NCBI RefSeq assembly: GCF_000770795.1
Contig: NZ_JRKJ01000006.1
Span: 124,001-188,000 of the forward strand
DNA from: Lysobacter dokdonensis DS-58
GTDB lineage: Bacteria; Pseudomonadota; Gammaproteobacteria; Xanthomonadales; Xanthomonadaceae
Length of the DNA: 64,000 bases
Direction: 5' to 3'
Part shown: in pieces, positions 9,065 through 18,114 of the stretch
Layout of the letters: every line of letters begins with the position of its first letter
Position numbering within the stretch: the stretch's first letter is position 1
Position numbers and translations under genes: made by a program
Notes under the pieces: generated by a model
The model's input: only the letters and a program-made list of their open reading frames with translations
What the model was told of the DNA's origin: nothing
Databases searched by the model: none

Positions 9065-9075
9065 GGAGGAGCTGC

Positions 9076-9444
9076 ATGCGCACCGGCGACCGCACGTTGT
9101 TGATCCGCCTCACCGGTTTCTCCGGCGCGCTCTTCGCCGCCTGCGCCGTCGCGCTCTCCGCCTACGCGATGCACGCCACGCTGCAACCGCATGCACGCGA
9201 GCAATTGATCATCGCCACGTGCTTCGCCTTCGGTCACGGCGTCGCGCTGGCCGCGCTCGCGCGCCACGGCGCGCATTGGGTCGGCGCCACCGCATTGCTC
9301 GCGTTGCTCGCATCGGTGGTGCTCTTCGCCGGCAGCCTCGTCGGCGCCGCGGTGGCCGGATGGCCCACGACATTCGCGCCGCTCGGCGGCATGATCGCGA
9401 TCGCGGGGTGGATCCTGTTCGCCCTGCATTGCCTGCGACGCTGA
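9076..9444 (+). CDS. DUF423 family inner membrane protein
   Basis: A 122-residue protein with four hydrophobic segments. It shows the DUF423 pattern: an N-terminal GFSGALFAACAVALSAYAMHA segment, a QLIIATCFAFGHGVALAAL segment, and a final PLGGMIAIAGWILFAL segment. The family (E. coli YgdD) has no known function. GGAGG (9065-9069) is a strong ribosome-binding site six bases before the ATG. The next gene starts ten bases downstream. Confidence 0.88.
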   Translation: MRTGDRTLLIRLTGFSGALFAACAVALSAYAMHATLQPHAREQLIIATCFAFGHGVALAALARHGAHWVGATALLALLASVVLFAGSLVGAAVAGWPTTFAPLGGMIAIAGWILFALHCLRR

Positions 9445-9454
9445 AGGAGACACG

Positions 9455-10141
9455 ATGGCGCGACGCACGAGGGGATTCGACACCGACGCGGCCTGGACGC
9501 ACCTGACCAAGCGCGACCGCAAGCTCGGGAAATGGATGGAGAAGATCGGCCCGATCGAAGCCGATCCGCGCTGGCGCAAGCCCTTCGACCCCGTCGACGC
9601 ACTGGCGCGCGCGATCCTCTACCAACAGTTGAGCGGCAAGGCCGCGGCGACGATCGTCGGCCGCGTCGAAACCGCAATCGCCAGCGACCGCTTCCACTGC
9701 GACACGCTCGCGCGCATCGACGATGCCGCGTTGCGCGCGTGCGGCGTGTCGGGCAACAAATCGCTCGCGCTGCGCGACCTCGCGCTGCGCGAGGAACGCG
9801 GCGAAATCCCCACGCTCAGGCAGATGGCGACGATGGACGAGGACGCGATCATCGCCGCGCTCGTGCCGGTCCGTGGCATCGGGCGCTGGACGGTGGAGAT
9901 GATGCTGATGTTCCGCCTCGGCCGCCCCGACGTGCTGCCCGTCGACGACCTCGGCATCCGCAAGGGCGCGCAGGCGATCGACAAGCTGGAAGAAATGCCG
10001 GCGCCGAAAGTGCTCATGGCGCGCGGCGAAAAGTGGGGCCCGTACCGCACCTACGCGAGCTTGTACCTGTGGCGCATCGCCGACATGGCCAATGCGCCGA
10101 AGGCGAAGGACGCCAAACCGGTGAAGCGCTCGCAGGGCTGA
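9455..10141 (+). CDS. AlkA-like DNA-3-methyladenine glycosylase (HhH-GPD superfamily)
   Basis: A 228-residue base-excision repair glycosylase that removes alkylated bases from DNA. The helix-hairpin-helix reads VPVRGIGRWTVEMMLMF, and the catalytic aspartate follows in LPVDDLGIRKG (Asp164/Asp165). The protein lacks the extra N-terminal domain of E. coli AlkA (282 residues), so it is the compact AlkA form. GGAGAC precedes the ATG. It follows DUF423 closely and may share its transcript. Confidence 0.9.
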   Translation: MARRTRGFDTDAAWTHLTKRDRKLGKWMEKIGPIEADPRWRKPFDPVDALARAILYQQLSGKAAATIVGRVETAIASDRFHCDTLARIDDAALRACGVSGNKSLALRDLALREERGEIPTLRQMATMDEDAIIAALVPVRGIGRWTVEMMLMFRLGRPDVLPVDDLGIRKGAQAIDKLEEMPAPKVLMARGEKWGPYRTYASLYLWRIADMANAPKAKDAKPVKRSQG

Positions 10142-10155
10142 GCCGCGCTGCCCGA

Positions 10156-11229
10156 TCAGGCGTTCGTCGCGCGAGCCGGGGATTCGATCGGCGAGCGCGT
10201 GCCGAAGCGCCGCTTCAACCGCAGCGCGGGACGCTCGACGAGGAACCAGCTCGCCACCGCGCACGCGAACGCCAGCACGCTCGCCCACAGCACGTTGTGC
10301 ATCGGCGCGCCGGGTGAATACGTCTGCACGAGTTGCGCCGCCGGCCAGCCGTAGAGATACAAGCCGTACGAGAAATCATGGTGCGCCAGCCGCGGCGCGT
10401 GCGGCAGGAAGGCGAGCCACAACGTGCCGTACACGACAAGGGCGAAGTAGGGCACGGCGAACCATTGCGTCCCGCGCAGCGCGGCCGCGCACACGAGCAG
10501 GGCGACGACGACCACCCATGTCAGCCGCACGCGTTCGCGATACACCCAGCACAGCGTGCCCGTCGCGAAGAACAACGCGCACCAGATCAGGTTCACGCGA
10601 TGCTCTGGAAATACGACGCCCGCGAGCAACGCGCCGCACACGCCGCTCATCAGCGCGGCCCACACGAACACGTAGCGTCGCGCCTGCAACAACCCGACGA
10701 CGCCCAGCACGAGCAACGCGAGATACAACCGCCCTTCGATGGGCAGCGTCCACAGCGAGCCGTTGACCGCAGTGCGCGGCAGGTCCTTGAACACGCCCGG
10801 CAAGTCGTACAGCGCCTGCCACAGCGTGGCGTTGGACAGCGCGTACTGATACGCCCAGCCCGTCGTCCAGAAATCGGGCGCCGTCGTGAGCAAGCCGCCC
10901 ATCACGAACGTCGTCAGCCCCACGCACACCGCCAATCCCGGCAACAAGCGCAAGGCGCGCGACGTGAGATAACCGCGGACCGTGTTTCGCGACAAACTCG
11001 CCGCGATCAGGAACCCGCTGATCACGAAGAACATATCCACCGCGATGCCGCCGGCGAACTTGAACCCCGTCAGGTGCGCCAGCACGTCGCCGCCTGGCGC
11101 GCCGGTGATCGCCCATGCGTGGCCGTAGATCACCATCCATGCGGCGACGAGGCGGATCAGGTTGAAATGATTGCGCCCCGCGTCCCAGGCCGCGCCGACC
11201 GTCGGCGCGCGCCGCGGATCAAACCCCAC
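10156..11229 (-). CDS. Acyltransferase 3 family membrane protein (OafA/NodX-like)
   Basis: A 357-residue integral membrane protein with about ten hydrophobic segments. The N terminus RNHFNLIRLVAAWMVIYGHAW carries the conserved Arg and His of acyltransferase 3 enzymes, and FFVISGFLIAASL is the second family motif. Such enzymes move acetyl or other acyl groups from the cytoplasm to sugars of O-antigen, exopolysaccharide or peptidoglycan. The substrate here is unknown. The start is a GTG at 11229, which overlaps the end of the M15 peptidase gene by 11 bases, so the two are probably co-transcribed. Confidence 0.9.
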   Translation of the reverse strand: MGFDPRRAPTVGAAWDAGRNHFNLIRLVAAWMVIYGHAWAITGAPGGDVLAHLTGFKFAGGIAVDMFFVISGFLIAASLSRNTVRGYLTSRALRLLPGLAVCVGLTTFVMGGLLTTAPDFWTTGWAYQYALSNATLWQALYDLPGVFKDLPRTAVNGSLWTLPIEGRLYLALLVLGVVGLLQARRYVFVWAALMSGVCGALLAGVVFPEHRVNLIWCALFFATGTLCWVYRERVRLTWVVVVALLVCAAALRGTQWFAVPYFALVVYGTLWLAFLPHAPRLAHHDFSYGLYLYGWPAAQLVQTYSPGAPMHNVLWASVLAFACAVASWFLVERPALRLKRRFGTRSPIESPARATNA

Positions 11230-12022
11230 GCCAGCACCAGTGCCACGGCTCGTAGACGATGCCGTGCGGGTTGTCGCGCGGATAGCTCAACGCGAAACCG
11301 TGGCCTTCGGCGTTCGCCTGCAGCCATTCGAATGCGCGCGTCTTCTCGAACGATTCTTCCGCCGGCGGCTCGTCCGTCGTGCCGATGTCGAGCGCGCGCC
11401 CGCCGTGGTGTTCGCTGAAACCGGGCGCGGCATTGACGTTGAGGATCTCGTCGACGGACTGCCCGCGCGCGAGTTTCCGCTCGAAGATGCCGAGTTGGTA
11501 ATCGTGCGAGCGATAGCCGCTGATCGAATCCAGTACGACGCCCGCGCGCAAGGCGTCGCCCTGCATGTGCAGCCACGCGCGCGCAGCGCCGGGCAGCAGC
11601 CACAGCGGACGGCGGAACATGTCGAAGCCGGCGAAGTCGAGGCGGTCGGGTTCGGCGACCAACTCCAACCCCGTGCGGCCGGCATAGTCGCCTTCCTCGA
11701 TGCCGAGCTGGTCGAGGCGTTCGTGCAGGCGAGCGAGGGGCAGTTCATAAACACGTTCGATGCCCCATCGCGTGTGCGGCGAGAAGGCTTCGAGCAGATC
11801 CAGCGCCGTTTCGATGCCTGCCTCGCGATGGAGCGAAGGCACCAGCGGCATCAGGCCTTCGGGCAGTTCCGCCGCGAGATAGCGGCCGTCGCGCTTGCGT
11901 CGCAACACGCGCGTGGCGCGCGCCAGGAGGCGCGCATCGTGGTTGCTGCGCGCGCGCAGCAGGCCGCCGGGCCACAGTTCGATGTCCGGCGTATTGAGCA
12001 ACACTCGGGCGATGCCTCGCAT
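11219..12022 (-). CDS. M15 family D,D-carboxypeptidase (VanY/DdcX-like)
   Basis: A 267-residue protein whose C-terminal half has the zinc site of M15 D-alanyl-D-alanine carboxypeptidases: SGYRS, then SEHHGGRALDIG (His and Asp ligands), then EPWHW (last His). These enzymes trim the terminal D-Ala from peptidoglycan stem peptides. The N-terminal 100 residues do not match a domain I know. I see no signal peptide, which is odd for a cell-wall enzyme; the true start or export route is open. It precedes the acyltransferase gene with an 11-base overlap, which suggests a shared role in envelope modification. Confidence 0.85.
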   Translation of the reverse strand: MRGIARVLLNTPDIELWPGGLLRARSNHDARLLARATRVLRRKRDGRYLAAELPEGLMPLVPSLHREAGIETALDLLEAFSPHTRWGIERVYELPLARLHERLDQLGIEEGDYAGRTGLELVAEPDRLDFAGFDMFRRPLWLLPGAARAWLHMQGDALRAGVVLDSISGYRSHDYQLGIFERKLARGQSVDEILNVNAAPGFSEHHGGRALDIGTTDEPPAEESFEKTRAFEWLQANAEGHGFALSYPRDNPHGIVYEPWHWCWRGV

Positions 12023-12044
12023 CCGCCAAGGTTACCCGACACCG

Positions 12045-12236
12045 TCAACGGGTGCGCCAGCCCCATGCCGCCAGGCCCCCGGCGAACACCGCGGCGATCC
12101 AAGAAAACGCGACCGGAATCGCCTGTCCGCCGATCTCCACCGGCGCACCGACCGCTGCGCGCCAGGCCTGCGCCAACGCGACCACGGTGAACACGACCGC
12201 CGAAGCGGTGACATACCCTCGATGCGACGTCGCCAT
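12045..12236 (-). CDS. Small two-segment membrane protein, last gene of the SPFH operon
   Basis: A 63-residue protein with two hydrophobic segments (GYVTASAVVFTVVALAQAW and VAFSWIAAVFAGGLAAWGW). I chose the ATG at 12236 because GAGGAGG lies seven bases upstream; a GTG at 12251 in the same frame is less likely. It starts 11 bases after the DUF4177 stop and is on the same strand as the SPFH, Arc-like and DUF4177 genes. Function unknown; a membrane partner of the SPFH protein is a guess from position. Confidence 0.7.
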   Translation of the reverse strand: MATSHRGYVTASAVVFTVVALAQAWRAAVGAPVEIGGQAIPVAFSWIAAVFAGGLAAWGWRTR

Positions 12237-12247
12237 GGCGCGCCTCC

Positions 12248-12427
12248 TCACATGGGTTTCTTGAGGTACATCTGCACGGGCTTGAACGGGTGCGACTGCA
12301 CCACGCTCACCAGTTCCCAGCCCTGCAGGCCGAGTTGCACGAGCTTTTCCTGCACAACTTCGCGGGAGAGGCCCATGAAGCCGGGCTTCACTTCCACGAC
12401 CTGGTAGTTCCAGCGATCACCGGCCAT
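12248..12427 (-). CDS. DUF4177 domain protein
   Basis: A 59-residue protein made almost entirely of a DUF4177 domain: [12 protein letters not shown], then a helix, then [13 protein letters not shown], then MYLKKPM. DUF4177 proteins are small alpha/beta units of unknown function, often found beside SPFH or membrane genes. Its start overlaps the end of the Arc-like gene by 11 bases, and its stop lies 11 bases before the small membrane gene, so it is inside the operon. Confidence 0.85.
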   Translation of the reverse strand: MAGDRWNYQVVEVKPGFMGLSREVVQEKLVQLGLQGWELVSVVQSHPFKPVQMYLKKPM

Positions 12428-12608
12428 CGTTGCGTTCCTCTTCGTCCGTCGGCGGCGGCGCCGGGAGGCGCCCCGCCTTGCGCAGCGCTTCGCGCAGCAC
12501 GTATTCGATCTGCGCGTTGAGCGAGCGCAATTCGTCGTCGGCCCACCGCTGCGCGGCGTTCAGCACGTCCGCGTTGATGCGCAGCGGATAGGCCTTCTTT
12601 TCAGCCAT
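12417..12608 (-). CDS. Arc-like ribbon-helix-helix DNA-binding protein
   Basis: A 63-residue protein of the Arc/MetJ ribbon-helix-helix type: [16 protein letters not shown] gives the DNA-contacting strand and first helix, and [19 protein letters not shown] the second helix. RHH dimers read the major groove with the strand and usually bind tandem or palindromic sites. The ATG at 12608 overlaps the SPFH stop as TGATG, so translation is coupled. A likely target is the double TGATATCA site upstream of the operon (13509-13530), which would make it an autoregulator; this is inference. Confidence 0.85.
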   Translation of the reverse strand: MAEKKAYPLRINADVLNAAQRWADDELRSLNAQIEYVLREALRKAGRLPAPPPTDEEERNDGR

Positions 12609-13471
12609 CAGTACAGCGTGCCCGCGTTGACGATGGGCTGCGTGGCGCGTTCGCCGCACAGCACGACCAGCAGGTTGCTGACCATCTGCGCCTTGCGTTC
12701 TTCATCCAGGTGCACGACGCCGTTCTTCTGCAGTTCGGCCAACGCCATTTCGACCATGCCCACGGCGCCGGCGACGATGCGCGTGCGCGCGGCGATGATC
12801 GCGTTGGCCTGCTGGCGCTGGAGCATCGCCTGCGCGATTTCCGGCGCGTAGGCCAGGTGGCTGATGCGCGCGTTGAGCACCTGCACGCCGGCGTCGGCGA
12901 GGCGTTCGGACAGCTCCTTCTCCAGGTGCTGCGAGATCTCGGCGGCATGGCTGCGCAGTGCGAACTGGCCTTCCTCGTGCTGGTCGTAGGGATAGCTGGT
13001 GGCCATCGCACGCAGCGCGGACTCGGACTGGATGTGCACGAAGCTTTCGTAGTCGTCGACGTTGTAGACGGCTTCGGCCGAATCCACGACCTGCCACACG
13101 ATCACCGCGGCGATCTCGATCGGGCTGCCATCCAGCTCGTTGACCTTGAGCTTGCCGCTCTCGAAGTTGCGGACGCGCTGGCTGACCTTCTTCTTGCCGA
13201 AGAAGGGGTTGTTCCAGCGCAGGCCGTTCTCCTTGACCGTGCCCACGTACTTGCCGAACAGGCTCAGCACCGCGGCCTGGTTGGGCTCGACCATGTACAG
13301 GCCGAACAGGCAGAAGAAGGCGAGCAGGTTGATGAGGATGCCCGCGATGATCCAGGCGGGGGCGGCCGTGCGGACGCCGTTGAACATCAGGAAACCGCCG
13401 ACCAGCAGCACCGCCAGCAGCAAGAGCAGCATGGGGATGCCCGCGGCGGAACGGATGGGGTTCTCTTTCAT
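12608..13471 (-). CDS. SPFH domain (slipin/prohibitin-like) membrane protein
   Basis: A 287-residue protein with two N-terminal membrane segments (about residues 10-30 and 38-60), then [23 protein letters not shown], the start of an SPFH/Band 7 domain, and a coiled C-terminal helix rich in Ala and Gln. SPFH proteins form large ring-like assemblies at membranes and organise partner proteins. I chose the ATG at 13471, which has GAGG upstream; the frame continues to a GTG at 13519 inside the operator repeat. It heads an operon with the Arc-like, DUF4177 and small membrane genes. Confidence 0.88.
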   Translation of the reverse strand: MKENPIRSAAGIPMLLLLLAVLLVGGFLMFNGVRTAAPAWIIAGILINLLAFFCLFGLYMVEPNQAAVLSLFGKYVGTVKENGLRWNNPFFGKKKVSQRVRNFESGKLKVNELDGSPIEIAAVIVWQVVDSAEAVYNVDDYESFVHIQSESALRAMATSYPYDQHEEGQFALRSHAAEISQHLEKELSERLADAGVQVLNARISHLAYAPEIAQAMLQRQQANAIIAARTRIVAGAVGMVEMALAELQKNGVVHLDEERKAQMVSNLLVVLCGERATQPIVNAGTLY

Positions 13472-13508
13472 CGAAGGCCTCGCAAGCCCCGGGATTGGGG
13501 CGCGCTCA

Positions 13509-13530
13509 TTTGATATCACTTTGATATCAG
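13509..13530 (-). promoter_or_regulatory. Tandem operator: two TTTGATATCA repeats upstream of the SPFH operon
   Basis: Two direct copies of an 11-base unit, TTTGATATCAC and TTTGATATCAG, stand side by side; each contains the perfect palindrome TGATATCA (13511-13518 and 13522-13529). The site is AT-rich in a GC-rich genome and lies 38-59 bases before the SPFH start. An 11-base period places both palindromes on the same face of DNA, which suits an RHH repressor such as the one in this operon. Confidence 0.7.
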
Positions 13531-13561
13531 ACCCGCAATGGTCGGGCGACGAATGGCGCGG

Positions 13562-14452
13562 TCAGCGGCTCGCCGGCAACCAGACCAGGGGCGCCGGGCT
13601 GAACTCGCCGGTCGCGATCAGGCCCTTGCCGTCGGGTGCCCAGGCGATGGCCTCCGCCTGGTGCAGCCACGGCAGCGGTTGCGCGGCGGGCATGCGCGCG
13701 ACGGCGCGCGCCCACGGTTCGCCGGGGCTGCGCGTGTAGAGCAGCAGCCGGTCGTAGGTGAGGACCGCGAGGGTGCGGCCGTCGGGCGAGAGATCGGCGC
13801 CGGTGATCTGCCGGCCGAGTGCATCGCGCCGCGCGTCGCCCGTCGTCGGCGCAGGCGCTTCGGCCAGCGTGCCGATGCGGCGCGCGACGACCACCCCGCG
13901 CGCAGGCCGCAGTGGCACGGAAAACAACTGCGCGGGTTTGCGCTTCTTCGAAATCAGCAGCACTTCGCCAGCGCGCGCATCGACCGCGACGGCCTCGCAA
14001 TCGCGCGGGCCGTCGGGCCAGCGGAAGGCGATGGACCACGACGGCCGCAACGTCGCGCCGTCGCGGATCGGATCGGGTTCGGCCACCACGTGCAATTGCG
14101 CGGTGCGGCGCAGGCCGCCGTTGTCGCCGGTATCGGCGATCAACAACCAATGCCGGTCCAGGTATTCGAACGAATCGAGGTCTTCCCAATCGGTGTTGCG
14201 CGCACCGGCGATGCGCACGGTGGCGATCCGCGAGCCGCGTCGCGAGATCGCGTGGAGGAACGCCCCGTTGCCGCCATCCTGCAACAACCACAACGTATCG
14301 CCATGGTGCGTGGAGGACGCAAGGCCGCTCGTCTCGTCGATCGCGCCATCGAGGATCACGCCCGTGAGCCTCGGTTGCGGGACCTTGCTGCCTTCGCACG
14401 CGGCGAGCAGCGCGCAACAGGCCAGGGCGGCGAGGGCAGGGATCGGGCGCAT
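13562..14452 (-). CDS. Exported lipoprotein with beta-propeller-like repeats, unknown function
   Basis: A 296-residue protein that begins with a lipoprotein signal (MRPIPALAALACCALLAACEG; lipidation at the second Cys of the LLAAC box). The rest holds repeated strand patterns (ETSGLASSTHHGDTLWLLQD, WLLIADTGDNGG, GADLSPDGRTLAVLTYDR, AIAWAPDGKGLIATGE), like a six-bladed propeller of the SdiA-regulated or esterase-like phytase type. A binding or hydrolase role in the periplasm is possible but not shown. It is divergent from purT with 65 bases between. Confidence 0.75.
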   Translation of the reverse strand: MRPIPALAALACCALLAACEGSKVPQPRLTGVILDGAIDETSGLASSTHHGDTLWLLQDGGNGAFLHAISRRGSRIATVRIAGARNTDWEDLDSFEYLDRHWLLIADTGDNGGLRRTAQLHVVAEPDPIRDGATLRPSWSIAFRWPDGPRDCEAVAVDARAGEVLLISKKRKPAQLFSVPLRPARGVVVARRIGTLAEAPAPTTGDARRDALGRQITGADLSPDGRTLAVLTYDRLLLYTRSPGEPWARAVARMPAAQPLPWLHQAEAIAWAPDGKGLIATGEFSPAPLVWLPASR

Positions 14453-14517
14453 GAGGCGCGCAGGATGGCATGGCCGGCGCGGGTACACTACGCGCCTTCG
14501 CCACCAGGCCCTGAACG

Positions 14518-15708
14518 ATGCCCACCATCGGCACACCGTCATCGCCGCACGCCACGCGCGTGCTCCTGCTCGGCTCGGGCGAATTGGGCAAGGAAGTCGC
14601 CCTCGAACTGCAACGCTTCGGCGTGGAAGTCATCGCCGCGGATCGCTATCCGAATGCACCGGCGATGCAGGTCGCGCATCGCCGCCACGTGCTCGACATG
14701 CTCGACGGCGCCGCGGTGCGCGCGCTGATCGAGCGCGAACGCCCGGACATCGTCGTGCCCGAGATCGAAGCGATCAGCACGCAGACGCTGGTCGACATCG
14801 AAGCCGAAGGCAACGGCCCGCGCATCATCCCCACCGCGCGCGCCGCGCGCTTGACGATGGACCGCGAAGGCATCCGCCGCCTCGCCGCCGAAACGCTCGG
14901 CCTGCCGACGTCGCCGTATCGCTTCGTCGACACGCTCGACGATTATCGCGACGCCGTACGCGCCGTCGGGTTGCCATGTGTCGTCAAACCGGTGATGTCC
15001 TCGTCGGGCAAGGGGCAGAGCCTCGTGCGCACCGACGCCGACATCGACGCGGCGTGGGAGTATGCGCAAACCGGCGGGCGCGCCGGCGCAGGGCGGGTCA
15101 TCGTCGAAGGCTTCATCGACTTCGAATACGAAATCACGCTGCTCACCGTGCGCCATGCCGGCGGCACGAGTTTCTGCGATCCCATCGGTCACCTGCAGCG
15201 CGACGGCGACTATCGCGAAAGCTGGCAGCCGCAGGCGATGTCGGCGCAGGCGCTGCGTCGTTCGCAGGAGGTCGCGCAGGCGGTGACGGACAACCTCGGC
15301 GGTTGGGGCGTGTTCGGCGTCGAGCTCTTCATCAAGGGCGATCAGGTGTGGTTCTCGGAAGTCTCGCCGCGACCGCACGACACCGGCCTGGTGACGCTGG
15401 CCTCGCAGGACCTGAGCGAATTCGCGCTGCATGCGCGTGCGATCCTCGGCCTGCCGATTCCCGTCATTCGCCAACTCGGCCCGACGGCCTCCTGCGCGAT
15501 GCTCGCCACGGGGCACGGCATCCCCGTGTTCGACAACGTCGAAGGCGCGTTGCAGCAACCCGATACCGCGCTGCGCCTGTTCGGCAAGCCGCGCGTGGAA
15601 GGGCACCGCCGCGTTGGCGTGACGCTCGCGCGCGGCAGTGATATCGATCAGGCCCGCGCCCTTGCGCGCGACGCCGCCGCGGCCATCACCATTCGTCTGG
15701 AACAATGA
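14518..15708 (+). CDS. purT: Formate-dependent phosphoribosylglycinamide formyltransferase PurT
   Basis: A 396-residue ATP-grasp enzyme that makes formyl-GAR from GAR, formate and ATP in purine synthesis. Landmarks are the N-terminal [54 protein letters not shown] (ATP-grasp lysine loop) and [12 protein letters not shown] (metal-binding Glu and Asn-type region). Length matches E. coli PurT (392). TACACT at 14484 is a plausible -10 with a leader of about 25 bases. Very secure by sequence. Confidence 0.97.
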   Translation: MPTIGTPSSPHATRVLLLGSGELGKEVALELQRFGVEVIAADRYPNAPAMQVAHRRHVLDMLDGAAVRALIERERPDIVVPEIEAISTQTLVDIEAEGNGPRIIPTARAARLTMDREGIRRLAAETLGLPTSPYRFVDTLDDYRDAVRAVGLPCVVKPVMSSSGKGQSLVRTDADIDAAWEYAQTGGRAGAGRVIVEGFIDFEYEITLLTVRHAGGTSFCDPIGHLQRDGDYRESWQPQAMSAQALRRSQEVAQAVTDNLGGWGVFGVELFIKGDQVWFSEVSPRPHDTGLVTLASQDLSEFALHARAILGLPIPVIRQLGPTASCAMLATGHGIPVFDNVEGALQQPDTALRLFGKPRVEGHRRVGVTLARGSDIDQARALARDAAAAITIRLEQ

Positions 15709-15712
15709 CGCG

Positions 15713-16129
15713 ATGAACGAATCCGAAGGCTACGTCGTCTACTTCTTCCCGCAGGCGCTCGAAGCGCTGGGGGAGGCGATCAAGCCGTACCTGCGCGAAG
15801 GCCCGGGCGGCGAACACGTGCTCTGCCATGAGATCGACACCGGCGGCGGCCTGATCGAGATGACGATCATGGCGCAGACCAACGACGGCCGTTCGGTCGC
15901 GCTGGAACTCATGGTGCCGGGCTCGATGGTGAAGATGGTCGTCTCCGCGCGCAGCGAAGCCGGCTTCGGTTTCTCGCCGCGCGTGGCGCCGGCATTGATG
16001 GCCTCGCTGCCGCCGGTGTCCGAACAGGCGCCTGCACCGAGTGCACCGACGCAAGCCGTCCCGCAATCGGGTGACGCGCCCGCGGTCACGACGAAAGCCG
16101 AATCCTCGAACCTGCCGCCCGAAGGCTAA
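15713..16129 (+). CDS. Conserved hypothetical protein, alanine/proline-rich tail
   Basis: A 138-residue cytoplasmic protein that starts four bases after the purT stop. Residues 1-100 form a compact alpha/beta domain ([56 protein letters not shown]). The tail from about residue 100 is low complexity (Ala, Pro, Ser). I do not recognise the family. Tight spacing suggests it is translated from the purT message. Its stop shares four bases with the convergent bpt gene. Confidence 0.75.
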   Translation: MNESEGYVVYFFPQALEALGEAIKPYLREGPGGEHVLCHEIDTGGGLIEMTIMAQTNDGRSVALELMVPGSMVKMVVSARSEAGFGFSPRVAPALMASLPPVSEQAPAPSAPTQAVPQSGDAPAVTTKAESSNLPPEG

Positions 16130-16866
16130 TCCATCGGGTGCCACGCCCGCCCGTCGAACGCTTCGAGCGGACGGAACCGGCGCTTGTAATCCATCTTGTC
16201 GTGCGACTCGATCCAGTAGCCGAGGTACAGGTGCGCGCGGTTGTCGCGTTGCGCCCACTGGATCTGCCGCAATAGCGACAACGTGCCAAGCCCGCGATCA
16301 GCGAGATCCGGATCGAAGAACGTGTACACCGCCGACAGTGCGTTCTCGACGACATCGGTGATCGCCACCGACAACAACCGCCCCGGTCCCTTGCCTTCGG
16401 TGCGCTCGCGCAACTCCATGAAGCGTCCGTGCGACCAACTGCCGATCAGGAACTGGTCGAACTCGATGCCGCCGTGTTCGTCCATGCCGCCGCCGCGATG
16501 GCGCGCGCGCAGGTAGCGTTGGTACAACGCCAATTGTTCTTCGGTGCGTTCGGCCGGCACGATGCGCGCCTCGACGCTCGCGTTGCGCGCCAGGCACCGC
16601 CGCTGGCTGCGGTTGGGCACGAACTGCGACACGGGAATGCGGACCGCCACGCACGCGCGGCACCCCTGGCAATGCGGGCGATACACGATGTCGCCGGAAC
16701 GGCGGAAGCCCCAGCCCAGCGCCAACGGATACAGGTTGGGCATGCGCGGGTCGCGGGGGTCGAGGACGAGGTCGCGCGCGATGCGCGTGGGCCAGTAGCC
16801 GCACGCGTGGTCGCCGGTGTGGAAGACGCGCAGCTCGTCCTGGTCCGGGGTGTTGTTGGCGCCCAT
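16126..16866 (-). CDS. bpt: Aspartate/glutamate leucyltransferase (arginyl-tRNA-protein transferase family)
   Basis: A 246-residue member of the ATE/Bpt family, which adds leucine from Leu-tRNA to N-terminal Asp or Glu and so feeds proteins to ClpAP by the N-end rule. Family features: the Cys cluster [46 protein letters not shown] and [20 protein letters not shown]. The ATG at 16866 begins MGANN; TATGCT lies six bases upstream (16873-16878), so the message may be leaderless. There is no ribosome-binding site. Confidence 0.92.
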   Translation of the reverse strand: MGANNTPDQDELRVFHTGDHACGYWPTRIARDLVLDPRDPRMPNLYPLALGWGFRRSGDIVYRPHCQGCRACVAVRIPVSQFVPNRSQRRCLARNASVEARIVPAERTEEQLALYQRYLRARHRGGGMDEHGGIEFDQFLIGSWSHGRFMELRERTEGKGPGRLLSVAITDVVENALSAVYTFFDPDLADRGLGTLSLLRQIQWAQRDNRAHLYLGYWIESHDKMDYKRRFRPLEAFDGRAWHPMD

Positions 16867-16878
16867 GGCCCGAGCATA
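16867..16878 (-). promoter_or_regulatory. -10 element directly before the bpt start codon
   Basis: TATGCT (read on the minus strand, 16878-16873) is separated from the ATG by only six bases (CGGGCC). Transcription starting 6-8 bases after a -10 would begin at or beside the A of ATG. No Shine-Dalgarno sequence is present. Confidence 0.5.
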
Positions 16879-16937
16879 AACCCATCGAATGCGAAGGCGC
16901 CGTCGCGTCCTCGCCGGACGAAGTGCCGGGGCTCGCG

Positions 16938-18080
16938 TCAGAACGCAATGCGGCCGGAGGCCACCAGCCCGGCGATCAGCCCGCCGAACCCGCCGATGGA
17001 CCCGACCACCAGCCCGATGCGGCACTGGATGCGCTCGCGGCGGCGGCGCTTGGCCGCGCCCTCCGGGTCCACGCGCGCTTCCTGCGCGAACCGGCGCGCC
17101 TTCGCCCGCGGCTGCACCACGCCGGTCTGCCAGAACACCATGCCCATGAACACGCACGTCGCCACGCTCGCCACGACCCAACCGCGCGTCCACGTCGTGG
17201 TCAGCAACATGGCGACCAGGTAACCGAAGATCGCGAAGACGTTCACGATGGCCGAACGGGTGAGTTCGCGCCGTTCTTGCGCATCCATCGCTTCGCGCAT
17301 CTGCTTGCGCCAGCCCCAGAAGATGCTGGCGCTCGCCGCCGCCAGGCCGATGCCCATGCCGGTCGCGGCGCCGAGCAGCACCTGGCCCAGGGTCTTGGCG
17401 CCGAGGCCCGCACCGCCGATCAGCGTCGCCGCCGCGGCGGGCGGGCTGGCGACCACGAGTGCACTCGTCACGATGGTCGCGAACGCCGCCGCAGGTGCGG
17501 AGCCCTGCGCGAATTCGGCGAAGCGTGCGAGCAGATCGTCGCGTACCTGTTGCCGCGCACGCGACAGGCGCTTGCGCACCGCCGCGTCCGACAACCCGAG
17601 CAAGGCCGCGACCTGTTTCGAACTCTGGCCTTCGCGATAGAACAGCAACAAGGTTTCGCGGCTGTCCTCGGGCAACGCGGAAATCACGTCGGCGGCGGCG
17701 CGATGTTGTTCTTCATCGATCAGCGCGTGCATCGGCGAAGGCGCGGGATCCGCCGCCGCGGCGATCGCGGCTTCCACGTCGTCGCCCTGGAACGGCCCGC
17801 GCACCTTCGCGCGCAGGTGGTCGCGCGCCAGGTTGCGCGTGATCTGCCGCAGCCACGGCAGGAAACTGTCGGCGTTGTGCAGGCGGCGCAGGTGTTGCCA
17901 CGCGCTGAGGAAGGCGTCCTGCGCGATGTCCTCGCTGCTCGGCACGTCGCGCGTGATCGCCAGTGCGATCGCGGTGATCGTGTTCTGGCAGGCGGCGACG
18001 ATGCGCCCGTAGGCGTCGCGGTCCCCGTCGCGGGCGGCGGGGAGGTTCAGGCGGATCAGCTGGTCGATTGTCGTGTCCAT
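16938..18080 (-). CDS. ECF-type sigma-70 factor with C-terminal membrane domain
   Basis: A 380-residue protein. The first 190 residues are a sigma factor: region 2 around [18 protein letters not shown] and [15 protein letters not shown], and region 4 around [20 protein letters not shown] and [15 protein letters not shown]. Residues about 195-380 hold four or five membrane segments, for example [25 protein letters not shown] and the last [14 protein letters not shown], plus a basic loop (AKRRRRER). A sigma factor tied to the membrane may sense envelope state without a separate anti-sigma factor; that is inference, and none is encoded beside it. The next gene upstream is a membrane DUF2007 protein. 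Confidence 0.88.
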   Translation of the reverse strand: MDTTIDQLIRLNLPAARDGDRDAYGRIVAACQNTITAIALAITRDVPSSEDIAQDAFLSAWQHLRRLHNADSFLPWLRQITRNLARDHLRAKVRGPFQGDDVEAAIAAAADPAPSPMHALIDEEQHRAAADVISALPEDSRETLLLFYREGQSSKQVAALLGLSDAAVRKRLSRARQQVRDDLLARFAEFAQGSAPAAAFATIVTSALVVASPPAAAATLIGGAGLGAKTLGQVLLGAATGMGIGLAAASASIFWGWRKQMREAMDAQERRELTRSAIVNVFAIFGYLVAMLLTTTWTRGWVVASVATCVFMGMVFWQTGVVQPRAKARRFAQEARVDPEGAAKRRRRERIQCRIGLVVGSIGGFGGLIAGLVASGRIAF

Positions 18081-18114
18081 GCCGATCAGGACGTCGCCGC
18101 GCGCCGGATGTGAC

